Assembly: GCF_045277565.1 (NCBI RefSeq)
Contig: NZ_CP123584.1
Coordinates: 62,001-126,000, forward strand
Length of the DNA stretch: 64,000 nucleotides
Source of the DNA: Aliisedimentitalea scapharcae
Lineage (GTDB): Bacteria; Pseudomonadota; Alphaproteobacteria; Rhodobacterales; Rhodobacteraceae
Direction of reading: 5' to 3'
The notes beneath the pieces were generated by a model that did not search any database, had not been told where the DNA came from, and saw only the letters and a program-made list of their open reading frames with translations. Both the position numbers and the translations under genes were made by a program. Position 1 is the stretch's first letter. Each line of letters starts with the position of its first letter. Shown in pieces: positions 23,298 to 30,773 of this stretch.

Positions 23298-23930
23298 GTC
23301 CGATCGGCTATTATAGACACAGAATTCCTTACTGCTTCTGGTCGGGGTTTCCACCAGCCACTCCTGCGGGCCCGGGCTAACTCTGGAAAACCCATATGAC
23401 CAAGCACCTCCATTTTCGGCGCGGTTTTCACCTATGAAGCTGTACGCCCAGTTGCTGTTCCATTTGATGGCCGCCAGCATCTGCGCATACATTGTGAAGC
23501 ATCTCAGGTGAGTTCCCCAAAGGCGATATTCCTTCTTCAGAATGAGATCACCGAAGTAGGTTACATCTCCCCTGACTTCCGCATCAATCGTTTCTGACAT
23601 CGCTCTAACCCTCTCCCCCAAATCCTGGCCGTACTGACGTCGAAGGGAGCGCTGCCAGAAGGAAGTCAAAGATTCCTCTCCGATCCTATCCCGTCTGGCC
23701 GCTATCCCCCCAATTGGGTCCCCCTCATGATGGAGGATAAGCCAGAAGCAGTTATCTGACGAAAAATCATTATAGAACGGGGACATATTCGGTGTGAGGT
23801 ACGTCTTCCCAGACGTCAAAAGAGTTTCGACAGCACGCTCAAAATCAACAGTTTCCTCAACTGAAAACTCTTCGTCGCTCAACGCTGCAAGGCAGAAATG
23901 TAGCACCTTCACTTTGGGAGTAATGAGCAT
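23202..23930 (-). CDS. Putative GNAT-like protein in the immunity region
   Basis: A 242-residue protein I cannot place firmly. The order of elements (CFWLILHHEGDPIGGIAAR strands, VTYFGDLILKKEYRLWG followed by a long helix, then WAYSFIGENRAENGG) fits a GNAT acyltransferase fold, but no clear acetyl-CoA loop is visible. It lies between the two operator clusters in opposite orientation to the repressor genes, the classic spot for a lysogenic conversion gene. It overlaps the HTH/PAS-like gene tail to tail by 96 bp. Confidence 0.6.
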   Translation of the reverse strand: MLITPKVKVLHFCLAALSDEEFSVEETVDFERAVETLLTSGKTYLTPNMSPFYNDFSSDNCFWLILHHEGDPIGGIAARRDRIGEESLTSFWQRSLRRQYGQDLGERVRAMSETIDAEVRGDVTYFGDLILKKEYRLWGTHLRCFTMYAQMLAAIKWNSNWAYSFIGENRAENGGAWSYGFSRVSPGPQEWLVETPTRSSKEFCVYNSRSDLTDMARHYSRFPEKLRVIEDTRRSVRSSDRK

Positions 23931-24028
23931 AAAGCCCTCCTGTCATGTTTTCCAATTCGGACAATCTTACAGACACGCCAATCCCTCAATCTAAGTTTCC
24001 ACATTTCAAGCCAGCCGGTTTAAAGAAA

Positions 24029-24079
24029 CTCACATTTTGTGATTTTTATCTTGCAAGCTCACAATTTGTGATTTATCTT
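24029..24079 (+). promoter_or_regulatory. Left operators and early promoter
   Basis: Two 15-bp sites, CTCACATTTTGTGAT (24029-24043) and CTCACAATTTGTGAT (24058-24072), lie 29 bp apart and match the palindrome next to the repressor gene. A promoter fits TTGCAA (24051-24056), 17 bp, TATCTT (24074-24079), with the second operator in its spacer. It would drive the rightward recombination operon and be shut off by the repressor in lysogeny. Confidence 0.7.
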
Positions 24080-24104
24080 CATCCCCAGAAACGGGAGATG
24101 AGAC

Positions 24105-24497
24105 ATGCTTACCACCATCGAAACACTGCTTCCCAACAGCGGGTTTGACCGGAAGGCTGAAATGCGCCGGATCGCCATCCTGGGGGACGTTCAGCACATT
24201 GCCAAAAGCGTGTGGTCTTGGGGTCTGGGAGCAAGCAAGACACCCACGATGGAAGCAACCGTGAATTACTACGGGAATTCCCGGTGTGCCCCTCACGAAC
24301 GTGTTCTGGCGGTTCATGACTACTTTGCGGACTTTGTTCCAAGTGGTCGGTTGGAAGACCTTTCCAAGTACTCCCGTGATGATCTGCGCGCGTTGATGAT
24401 CACCATCCGCGATGCATCGGCAAAGCAGGAGAAGGCTGTCCGGGCCCGTATGTCCGACGCACGTTTTCTCGACCTTCTCCCTTTGGCAGCGGAGTGA
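24105..24497 (+). CDS. First gene of the rightward early operon, hypothetical
   Basis: A 130-residue protein starting MLTTIETLLPNSGFDRKAEM behind GGGAGATGAG. It is mostly helical with no recognised domain. Being first behind the repressed early promoter suggests an early takeover or anti-host role, which is not evident from sequence. Confidence 0.65.
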   Translation: MLTTIETLLPNSGFDRKAEMRRIAILGDVQHIAKSVWSWGLGASKTPTMEATVNYYGNSRCAPHERVLAVHDYFADFVPSGRLEDLSKYSRDDLRALMITIRDASAKQEKAVRARMSDARFLDLLPLAAE

Positions 24498-24502
24498 TTG
24501 AC

Positions 24503-24709
24503 ATGACACCCAGCGAACACAACGAAATCGCCATGACGATTGCCGCGGTTCTCATCGAAACTCAGGTGGACCCGCAGGACGTCGAAAACATTCTGGCAAA
24601 CGCCGAACTGGATTTTGAGGCTTTGTATTCGAAGCGCGAAGCGGGACTGATTGAAGCCGCTGGCGACGACAGAGCCCATGCAGCGCGCGACCGCGCAAGG
24701 GGGCTGTGA
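24503..24709 (+). CDS. Small acidic helical protein
   Basis: A 68-residue acidic protein. I chose the ATG at 24503, eight bases after GGAG; a GTG at 24494 that overlaps the upstream stop as GTGA is the alternative and would add three residues. No family recognised. Its end overlaps the next gene by TGATG. Confidence 0.55.
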   Translation: MTPSEHNEIAMTIAAVLIETQVDPQDVENILANAELDFEALYSKREAGLIEAAGDDRAHAARDRARGL

Positions 24710-25128
24710 TGAGTGACCGATTGAAAACCTTCACCGAAATCCAGAAGCTTTGCAACAACGCCAAAGAAACAGAGACATTTTGGTCGAGGTACCGCGAGAC
24801 CACGGCGAAAGACAACATCGACAAATACAAAGCTGGGTTCAGTGTTGATGACCGGAATACAAGCTTCACCGTGAAAACCAGTTTTTCCAGCTACACCGGC
24901 ACATATGGGAGCTCATCTGTCTACCGCTTTGACGGAATGGATAGAGATTTGCTGCCGAAATACATGGTTCGCGCCATGAATGAGCTTTCGGAAGAGCTGT
25001 TCGCCAAGGCCGCGGAACTGATGCGCAATGACGCAGCTGCAAAGCTGGATAAGGCTCAAGAAGAAGTATCGGCCATGCAAGCGGCACTTGATTCGGTTGT
25101 TGCCGAAACATCCGGGGAGGCTTCCTGA
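24709..25128 (+). CDS. Hypothetical early protein
   Basis: A 139-residue protein starting MSDRLKTFTEIQKLCNNAK. The middle is polar and Ser/Thr/Tyr-rich (around TVKTSFSSYTGTYGSS) and the C-terminal third is a long helix. It shares one base with both neighbours' start or stop codons. No family recognised. Confidence 0.6.
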   Translation: MSDRLKTFTEIQKLCNNAKETETFWSRYRETTAKDNIDKYKAGFSVDDRNTSFTVKTSFSSYTGTYGSSSVYRFDGMDRDLLPKYMVRAMNELSEELFAKAAELMRNDAAAKLDKAQEEVSAMQAALDSVVAETSGEAS

Positions 25129-25649
25129 TGTACTCCGGCCCCGAACACAGACGTTTCAAGGCGACTGTCGAGCAGTTGTCGACCATGCGGTGCCCTCAAG
25201 CTCACGGAGCCGCAGAACCGGCGGGCGGGGGCAAGTCCTCCCTCCCTGCCCGTCGGAAGAACATCGAGATCCCCACGCAAGGTGGCGGAGGCCGGGAAGG
25301 AGACTACCGGCAATCAGAGACAGGTGTCTGGCATTCACCTGTTTCGCAGACAGCGGACGCCGAATGTTGTTGCAGCGACGTTCAACAAGGCCAAACCGCG
25401 CGGTGTGCCAGCACTCCCAGCGCCGAAAGCGTAGAGGGCCGTTTGATCGGCTCCCAGAGGGTGGGAAGCCCTCGCTTTCAGAAGATGTTGGAACGCCACA
25501 ATTCGCAACAGATCCGCAAGGATGACTTGGACTGTTGGCTGACATCCAAGGAACCTCTGCTGCTGCTGCTGATTCTGGTGGTGTTCATTCTTGGCTCTTT
25601 GGCTGTTGCTCATGCTGGATTGCTCTACGCCCTGGCGTTGTCGTCATGA
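25128..25649 (+). CDS. Putative tail-anchored membrane protein
   Basis: A 173-residue ORF with GGGGAGG before its ATG, which overlaps the upstream stop (TGATG). The first 135 residues are polar and low in structure; the end is a strong transmembrane helix (LLLLLILVVFILGSLAVAHA). Coupling to both neighbours supports translation, but the central composition is unusual and several other frames are open here, so it is only moderately supported. Confidence 0.5.
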   Translation: MYSGPEHRRFKATVEQLSTMRCPQAHGAAEPAGGGKSSLPARRKNIEIPTQGGGGREGDYRQSETGVWHSPVSQTADAECCCSDVQQGQTARCASTPSAESVEGRLIGSQRVGSPRFQKMLERHNSQQIRKDDLDCWLTSKEPLLLLLILVVFILGSLAVAHAGLLYALALSS

Positions 25650-25849
25650 TCCGCAGCATCCAGATAGGCGGCCCCAATGGCCCCATAGTGCAAGGCGAGT
25701 TGCGTCGCGAGTGGTCCGCGCCCCACCGACAGGCTCCAAACTGGACTGTCACGAGCGAAACCAGAGCCGTGATCGACGTCGACGGGAAACCACACGTCGG
25801 TCGGCTGATCGAGAGTTACCGAACACTCCCTGGGCGGGTCTCTTCCTGA
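25646..25849 (+). CDS. Small hypothetical early protein
   Basis: A 67-residue protein from the ATG at 25646, which overlaps the upstream stop by ATGA. It begins MIRSIQIGGPNGPIVQGEL and is strand-rich, possibly a small barrel. It is the last gene before a strong terminator. Confidence 0.55.
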   Translation: MIRSIQIGGPNGPIVQGELRREWSAPHRQAPNWTVTSETRAVIDVDGKPHVGRLIESYRTLPGRVSS

Positions 25850-25862
25850 ACCTGCCCTTACT

Positions 25863-25899
25863 GCCCCGGCGGGCGCTGCTCGCCCTGCCGGGGGCTTTT
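25863..25899 (+). terminator. Rho-independent terminator in the early operon
   Basis: A GC-rich hairpin, GCCCCGGCGGGCG and CGCCCTGCCGGGG with one bulge, is followed by CTTTTA. It splits the early operon into a proximal block of small genes and a distal block with the recombination genes, so read-through or antitermination may set the level of the latter. Confidence 0.7.
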
Positions 25900-25918
25900 A
25901 ATCCCCAAGGAGATTGAA

Positions 25919-26092
25919 ATGCCAGACCTACATGACGCTCTTAAAGCTCTCAACAAAGCCGCATATCACGCGATCCGGGCGGGCAGTGACACCACAATGC
26001 ACCCGGATCTTGACCGCCAGTCACTGCGCGAAATCGCATGGGCCACAGACAAGCTTGTCGATGACAACGCGCCGACAGTCGAGACCACCTAA
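25919..26092 (+). CDS. Small acidic hypothetical protein
   Basis: A 57-residue protein from the ATG at 25919, seven bases after AAGGAG. It begins MPDLHDALKALNKAAYHAI and is helical and acidic. It is the only gene between a terminator and the structured leader of the RecE-like gene. No family recognised. Confidence 0.6.
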   Translation: MPDLHDALKALNKAAYHAIRAGSDTTMHPDLDRQSLREIAWATDKLVDDNAPTVETT

Positions 26093-26102
26093 CACCCCCA
26101 TT

Positions 26103-26178
26103 CTGGCGCACCCCGTTTCATCCCTGCGCCAGATAACCCCGGCGGCCACGTCCTATCCAAACGCCTGTGTCGCCGGGG
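26103..26178. repeat. Two hairpins in the leader of the recombination genes
   Basis: CTGGCGCA (26103-26110) pairs with TGCGCCAG (26125-26132), and CCCCGGCG (26137-26144) pairs with CGCCGGGG (26171-26178). Both stems are 8 bp and perfect. They lie between the 57-residue gene and the RecE-like gene, whose AAAGGAA ribosome site follows. No T-run is present, so mRNA structure or a protein-binding role is more likely than termination. Confidence 0.5.
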
Positions 26179-26200
26179 ATCTATCAAAAGGAATGACGAT

Positions 26201-27244
26201 ATGTTCGATGTATCAGAATTTGAAATCCGAGTGTTGAAGCCGGACCAAATCATCACGGAACCTGGGTTCTATCAGATGCCTTTGGACCGCCACCATTCCC
26301 AGCCTTGCGACGGTCCCTCTGTCACCTCTGGTGTATTGCGCAAAATGGAGCTGGATTGCCCTGCCGTCGTCTGGGAACGCCATCTGTTGAACCCAAACCG
26401 GACAGAAATGAAACAGACCGACGCCTTGCGCTTTGGGCGCATCATGGCGGCCTATATCGAACACGGGCCGGAAGGCGTTGAAGATCATGTTTTGGTGACA
26501 CGGAGCGGCCCGCCAAGCTTGCCAGTCACTGAAATGATCCAGTTGGTCGAAGATGGTCACACATTCACCAAAGCCCCACCCAATCGCCCGTCTGCCGAAG
26601 CTGTGAAAAGGTACGTCGAAGGGACAGCGACACCAGCCATGGCCAAGGCGGTGGAATACCATTTGGAACTGGAAAAAGACCCGCGCGAAAAGATCAGCGA
26701 AAACGATTGGGAAATGATCTGCGCCATGGGCAAGGCACTGGCCAACAACCCCGACGCAACCGCAGCTATGGACGGAACCCCGGAAATCAGCATGGCGTGG
26801 CAGGATGAGGCAACCGGCCTTTGGTGCCTCGCGCGTCCTGACACAGTGTCGTTTTCGGGCATGACAACCGATTACAAAAAAATGTCGTCCATGGGCCGTG
26901 AATTCAACGCCCGCTTGGTCGATAGCAGGATCACAATCCACGGCTATGACATGCAAGGCGGTTTTGCCTGTGAGGGCTTTGAACAGCTGACCGGCCACTG
27001 GCCGTTGTTCGGCATTATCGCCCAGCACGACGTCGCGCCTTTCAGCGCAATCGTTCGAGAGATCCCCGACGAAGACCTGAAAATCGGCAAGTTCCGTAAC
27101 CACCGCGCCCTGCGCCGATTCCGCGAATGTCTGGACAGCGGGCATTGGCCCGGGCCTGGCGAGAACATCGGAGCATATCAGCGGCCAAACTGGCAACGTG
27201 AACGGCTTTTGGAAGAAATGAACAATGCAGGGGAAGCCCCATGA
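26201..27244 (+). CDS. RecE-like exonuclease (PD-(D/E)XK)
   Basis: A 347-residue nuclease of the RecE/exodeoxyribonuclease VIII type. The core motif is visible as WCLARPDTV followed by TTDYKKMSS about 15 residues later (D-x(n)-D-Y-K), with His and Glu residues upstream as in the Cas4/RecB superfamily. It would resect double-stranded ends to make 3' overhangs for the RecT encoded next, which it overlaps by ATGA. Confidence 0.8.
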   Translation: MFDVSEFEIRVLKPDQIITEPGFYQMPLDRHHSQPCDGPSVTSGVLRKMELDCPAVVWERHLLNPNRTEMKQTDALRFGRIMAAYIEHGPEGVEDHVLVTRSGPPSLPVTEMIQLVEDGHTFTKAPPNRPSAEAVKRYVEGTATPAMAKAVEYHLELEKDPREKISENDWEMICAMGKALANNPDATAAMDGTPEISMAWQDEATGLWCLARPDTVSFSGMTTDYKKMSSMGREFNARLVDSRITIHGYDMQGGFACEGFEQLTGHWPLFGIIAQHDVAPFSAIVREIPDEDLKIGKFRNHRALRRFRECLDSGHWPGPGENIGAYQRPNWQRERLLEEMNNAGEAP

Positions 27245-28248
27245 ATACTGTTACAAACGTATCTGTCGCTAAAGAGGTTCAGGAAATCAGGTCTTTTGAT
27301 CCGGGCCTTGGCGCATACAGCTTTGAAAATCTTGGGCAAGTTGTTCAATTTGCTGACCTGATGTCTGCAGCTGGTGAAATGCTGCCAGTACACCTCAGGA
27401 AAAAGCCCGCGCTTTGTTTGGCTGTAACCATGCGCGCAATGCAATGGGGCTTCGATCCTTTCGCTTTGGCGCTGGAAACATATCAAGTGAAAGATGGGGG
27501 AATTATTGGCTACCAAGCCAAGGTATTCACGGCCGCTTTGCGTCAAGCCGCTGGGATTACGTTGAAATACCGATACACCGGAACAATCAAAATGTTGGAC
27601 AAGCCGGTCACGAGTAGCAAAGGCAGAGAGATTGCCAAAAGAACCGCAACTGGCGACAGGAAGTGCATTGTATACGCCGAAATGGGTGGGGAAGTATTCG
27701 AATATGAAACCCTCACTTTGGACGAAATCACCATAAAAAATAGCCCGCTCTGGCACAACGACCCGGATCAACAGTTGGCGTACTATGGCGGGCGCGGGTG
27801 GGGCCGCCGGTTTCGTGCTGATGTTATGATGGGGGCCTATTCGGCTGATGAGGTCGAAGAGATGAGGGACGTCACCCCCAAGCCCGCCACCGGCGCATTT
27901 GCGGCCCGGGTGGCCCAAGCACGTCAGGCGCAGGAAGCCCCTGCGATCGAAAACGCGCCAGAGCCAACAACAGGAGAGGTTGTGCCGGATCAGGACGCTG
28001 AACCTGTCCCGGCTGAGAAGACCGCAACCGCGGAACTGCCCCTTGATGATCAGGAAGCTGACACCTCGGCTCACTGGACCGATGACATTGACTTGGCCGA
28101 CGCCTTCCCGGGCGACGATGATTTCAGCGTCGGTGCCAAGGCGCACGGGGCCGGGGAATACCGGACAGACTGCCCGCATTTCGATGATCACGAGCGCGCG
28201 GCGCAATGGCTGGGAGGCTGGGATCAGGCGGAAAAGGCCAAGTCATGA
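27241..28248 (+). CDS. recT: RecT-family single-strand annealing protein
   Basis: A 335-residue annealing protein. The RecT core runs from about residue 20 to 220, with LCLAVTMRAMQWGFDPFAL, the IIGYQAKVFTAAL strand-helix unit and YYGGRGWGRRFRADVMMG near the end of the core. The C-terminal 110 residues are acidic and disordered, as in many RecT proteins that bind SSB or their nuclease. It works with the RecE-like nuclease just upstream. Confidence 0.9.
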   Translation: MNTVTNVSVAKEVQEIRSFDPGLGAYSFENLGQVVQFADLMSAAGEMLPVHLRKKPALCLAVTMRAMQWGFDPFALALETYQVKDGGIIGYQAKVFTAALRQAAGITLKYRYTGTIKMLDKPVTSSKGREIAKRTATGDRKCIVYAEMGGEVFEYETLTLDEITIKNSPLWHNDPDQQLAYYGGRGWGRRFRADVMMGAYSADEVEEMRDVTPKPATGAFAARVAQARQAQEAPAIENAPEPTTGEVVPDQDAEPVPAEKTATAELPLDDQEADTSAHWTDDIDLADAFPGDDDFSVGAKAHGAGEYRTDCPHFDDHERAAQWLGGWDQAEKAKS

Positions 28249-28469
28249 CCCGATTTCGCAGGCCAACACATCGTTGCCCCGAATGCCATCTGACCTTTTA
28301 CAGCGCCGAGGCTGTAGAGGGCCACCGGGCAACGGCGCAAGGTTCATGCTTTGACAGCCTGCCAAACATCATGCGGGCGAGGGTCAGAGATTTCAAACAA
28401 AGGCACAGCATCACACCGCCTCCATTACCAGAGCCGGAACCCGAATTTGATGTCTTAGAGGATTTGTAA
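28245..28469 (+). CDS. Small zinc-finger-like protein
   Basis: A 74-residue protein from the ATG at 28245, which overlaps the recT stop by ATGA. It has a CPECHLTFYSAEAVEGH stretch (Cys-x2-Cys, then His and a later Cys) like a C2H2/C2HC finger, and an acidic Pro-rich tail. It may bind DNA or assist recombination; the role is unknown. Confidence 0.6.
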   Translation: MTRFRRPTHRCPECHLTFYSAEAVEGHRATAQGSCFDSLPNIMRARVRDFKQRHSITPPPLPEPEPEFDVLEDL

Positions 28470-28810
28470 TGACCCGTCGCAAGCGAACCACCCTGCAGCG
28501 CGCCAAGATATTCGATGATCACAAGGGCAAGTGCCACATTTGCGAGGAAAAAATCGACGGCACTCGGGAAGCCTGGGAACTGGAACACGTCATTCCCTAC
28601 GAAATGACCAGAGACGACACCGACGAGAACTTAGCCCCGGCGCATGTGTCCTGCCACAGGGGGAAAACCCGGGCCGACAAGGCCGATATTGCCAAGGCCA
28701 AGCGGGTCAGCGCCAAACACAACGGCGCTCGCATGAGCAAGAACCCCCTGCCTGGTGGCAAGAATGATCGCCGAAAAAAGAAAATCGACGGGACCGTTGT
28801 TCCCCGCTGA
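28469..28810 (+). CDS. HNH endonuclease
   Basis: A 113-residue HNH nuclease: CHIC (first zinc pair), ELEHVIPYEM with the catalytic His, ENLAPAHVSCH (Asn and second zinc or His region). The C-terminus is strongly basic. Small phage HNH proteins act in packaging, homing or modulation of restriction; here it lies with recombination genes and is not next to terminase. It overlaps the previous gene by one base (TAATG). Confidence 0.85.
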   Translation: MTRRKRTTLQRAKIFDDHKGKCHICEEKIDGTREAWELEHVIPYEMTRDDTDENLAPAHVSCHRGKTRADKADIAKAKRVSAKHNGARMSKNPLPGGKNDRRKKKIDGTVVPR

Positions 28811-28826
28811 AACGAAAGGAATTCAG

Positions 28827-29918
28827 ATGAAAGACCAAGCCCCCGAGTCGACAGAATTGGCCCTACCGGAACCGACAGCGCTCAAAGAGTTGTTTGGAAA
28901 GCCGGAAGGCATCACTGGGATCATTGAACGCATCGAAAAGGATGTGCGGTCGGAAGTCCCTGACTTGACCACCAAGAAGGGCCGGGACCGGGTTAAATCG
29001 CTGGCCTACAAGGTGTCTCAGTCCAAAACGACCCTGGACGGTGTTGGAAAGGAACTGAACGACGCAACACGCAAGTCACTTGAAAAAGTCGATGAGCAAC
29101 GCCGGGATATTCGATCCCGCCTTGATGCCCTGCGCGATGAGGTTCGCAAACCGTTAGAAGACTGGGAAGCTGCCGAAAAGAAACGGGTTGAAGGGCACAA
29201 GGAAAACCTGCGGACATTTGACGTCTCCCGGGTCGATCCGACCATGACCAGTGAAACCATCAAGGCTGTGATTGATGAGGTCTCAACCGTCGCCATTGAT
29301 GAAAGCTGGGAAGAATTCCAAGAATTTGCCGAAGCATCCAAGGCCGAATGCCTGGCCGCATGGAAAATCCACCTGACGATCGCCATTGATCGCGAGGAAC
29401 AGGCCGAAAAGATCGCCCGCTTGGAAGCCGAAGCCGCCGAGCGGGACCGCAAGGAAGCCGCCGAGCGCGCCGAGCGGGAAGCCGAAGAGAAAAAACGGCA
29501 TGACAAGGAAATGGCCGAACGCCGGGAACGTGAGGCGGCCGAGGCCGAAGAGCGCCGCCAGCAGGAAGCGCGCGAAGCCGAAGAACGTCGATTGGAAGAA
29601 CTGGAAAAAGCCAAGGCCGAAGCCGAAGAACGGGCCAAACGGGAAGCCGACGCCGAAGCCAAACGGAAACAAGAAGAACACGAGCGCGAACTTGCCGAAG
29701 CCAAACGCCGGGAAGAACAGGCCGCCGAACGTGAGCGTCAGCGCATGGCCCAAGAGCGCGAAGAGGAAGAGCGCGCCCGGGCAAAGCGCGAAGCCGACAA
29801 GGCCCACCGCGCCCGGATCCAAGACGAAATTGCAGCGGCTCTTTCCCCCTTGCCCCGCGAGGCAATCCCCGCCGCTCTTATGGACGGCCGGATCCCTCAT
29901 GTTCGCATTCTGATTTGA
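28827..29918 (+). CDS. Coiled-coil protein of the recombination operon
   Basis: A 363-residue protein from the ATG at 28827, behind AAAGGA. Residues 1-180 are charged and helical; residues 185-340 are an almost unbroken Glu/Lys/Arg/Ala coiled coil with repeated EAEER and KREAE-type heptads. Similar proteins accompany RecT or nuclease genes in many phages and may act as scaffolds or DNA-end factors. The long antisense ORFs over it are composition shadows. Confidence 0.7.
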   Translation: MKDQAPESTELALPEPTALKELFGKPEGITGIIERIEKDVRSEVPDLTTKKGRDRVKSLAYKVSQSKTTLDGVGKELNDATRKSLEKVDEQRRDIRSRLDALRDEVRKPLEDWEAAEKKRVEGHKENLRTFDVSRVDPTMTSETIKAVIDEVSTVAIDESWEEFQEFAEASKAECLAAWKIHLTIAIDREEQAEKIARLEAEAAERDRKEAAERAEREAEEKKRHDKEMAERREREAAEAEERRQQEAREAEERRLEELEKAKAEAEERAKREADAEAKRKQEEHERELAEAKRREEQAAERERQRMAQEREEEERARAKREADKAHRARIQDEIAAALSPLPREAIPAALMDGRIPHVRILI

Positions 29919-29944
29919 ACAAAGGTGGGCATTCTGCCCTCCTC

Positions 29945-29989
29945 CCCCTTCTCCACCGTGAGTGAGATCAAAAGGAATTGGAGAAGGGG
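29945..29989. repeat. Inverted repeat upstream of the zinc-ribbon gene
   Basis: CCCCTTCTCC (29945-29954) pairs with GGAGAAGGGG (29980-29989), 10 bp perfect with a 25-nt loop. It is in the 106-bp gap after the coiled-coil gene. No T-run follows, so it may be an mRNA processing or protection element. Confidence 0.5.
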
Positions 29990-30024
29990 AAACCAAGCAA
30001 CCACTACCGACGAAGGACCGTCAA

Positions 30025-30195
30025 ATGAGAGACCTGCGACCCTGTGAAAGCTGCGGCGGATGGCGCGAAAAATACTGCGCCTGCGACAACTGCGGACACG
30101 CTCCCGAGACCGATTTCGCGCCCACCGAACTACCAAAACCCGAGGGCAACAGCCGCAGCCTGCGGCGAATGCTCAAGAACAAGAAACGCAAATAA
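30025..30195 (+). CDS. Small zinc-ribbon protein
   Basis: A 56-residue protein from the ATG at 30025. Five cysteines, in CESCGGWREKYCACDNCGH, form a zinc ribbon; the C-terminus is basic. Such small zinc proteins are frequent in phage early operons and may bind nucleic acid or host polymerase. Confidence 0.6.
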   Translation: MRDLRPCESCGGWREKYCACDNCGHAPETDFAPTELPKPEGNSRSLRRMLKNKKRK

Positions 30196-30209
30196 TTGGA
30201 CACCCAATC

Positions 30210-30575
30210 ATGACCGCACTACCGATTAAAGAAGCCAAGGGGATCGCAGACCGGCACGGCTGGGATCAGGTGGTCGTAATTGCCCGCAAGGTGGGTGACG
30301 ATGGCTATGAACATGTCGTGACCTACGGCAAGGACGCCGCCCACTGTGAGGCCGCATCGCGGGCTGGGATGGCCATCAAACATCACCTGATGAAATGGCC
30401 CGCCTCGCTTTTCGACAGCGCCTTGCGGGTGCTGGGCGTTGGCCGAGACGCAGACAACGGGCGCGCCCTGTCCGTCATGCTGTCTGAGGAACCATCCGAC
30501 AATGACGTGCGCATGATCCACGACTTTCTGAAACCGCCAACCTGCTCGCCGCGCCAAGTGGCCGAAGGCAAGTGA
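30210..30575 (+). CDS. Conserved phage hypothetical protein
   Basis: A 121-residue protein from the ATG at 30210. The start, MTALPIKEAKGIADRHGWD, and the VTYGKDAAHCEAASRAG segment resemble a small protein found in many alphaproteobacterial phages, of unknown function. The longer upstream frame lacks a start signal. Confidence 0.65.
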   Translation: MTALPIKEAKGIADRHGWDQVVVIARKVGDDGYEHVVTYGKDAAHCEAASRAGMAIKHHLMKWPASLFDSALRVLGVGRDADNGRALSVMLSEEPSDNDVRMIHDFLKPPTCSPRQVAEGK

Positions 30576-30635
30576 GAGGACCCTTTTTTGTCACCCCTCC
30601 CACCACTAGCCCGCACGTTTTGAAGGAACCGATTG

Positions 30636-30773
30636 ATGCTCGACCAAACCAAGATTGAATGGTGTGATTACACTGTGAACGCCTGGGAAGGCTGTCAGAA
30701 GGTCGGCAAGAAAGCCGCCGGCCGATTTCTCGACGGTCGCGAGTGGAACCAGTTCCCGGAGGAGATCAGGTGA
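30636..30773 (+). pseudogene. Internally deleted DUF5131 (Gp37/Gp68-like) gene
   Basis: A 45-residue ORF reads like the two ends of a DUF5131 phage protein joined in frame. The start, LDQTKIEWCDYTVNAWEGC, matches the N-terminus of that radical-SAM-like family (normally several hundred residues), and VGKKAAGRFLDGREWNQFP matches its C-terminus. The cysteines that would follow in the full protein are gone. The ORF is intact behind GAAGGAA, so a mini-protein may still be made. The family match is from memory. Confidence 0.55.

Noticed and set aside
24494..24502. GTG start for the 68-residue early protein
   Set aside because: GTGA overlap is attractive, but the ATG at 24503 has better spacing from GGAG; the choice is not certain.
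26213..27196. 327-codon antisense ORF over the RecE-like gene
   Set aside because: Composition is that of a reversed coding strand (rich in His, Cys, Phe), with no motif and no ribosome site; the sense protein is clearly real.
27178..28206. 342-codon antisense ORF over recT
   Set aside because: It mirrors recT without family features and has no operon context on that strand.
29018..29996. Long antisense ORFs over the coiled-coil gene, rich in Ser or in Phe/Leu
   Set aside because: They reflect the Glu/Lys/Ala repeats of the sense strand read backwards.
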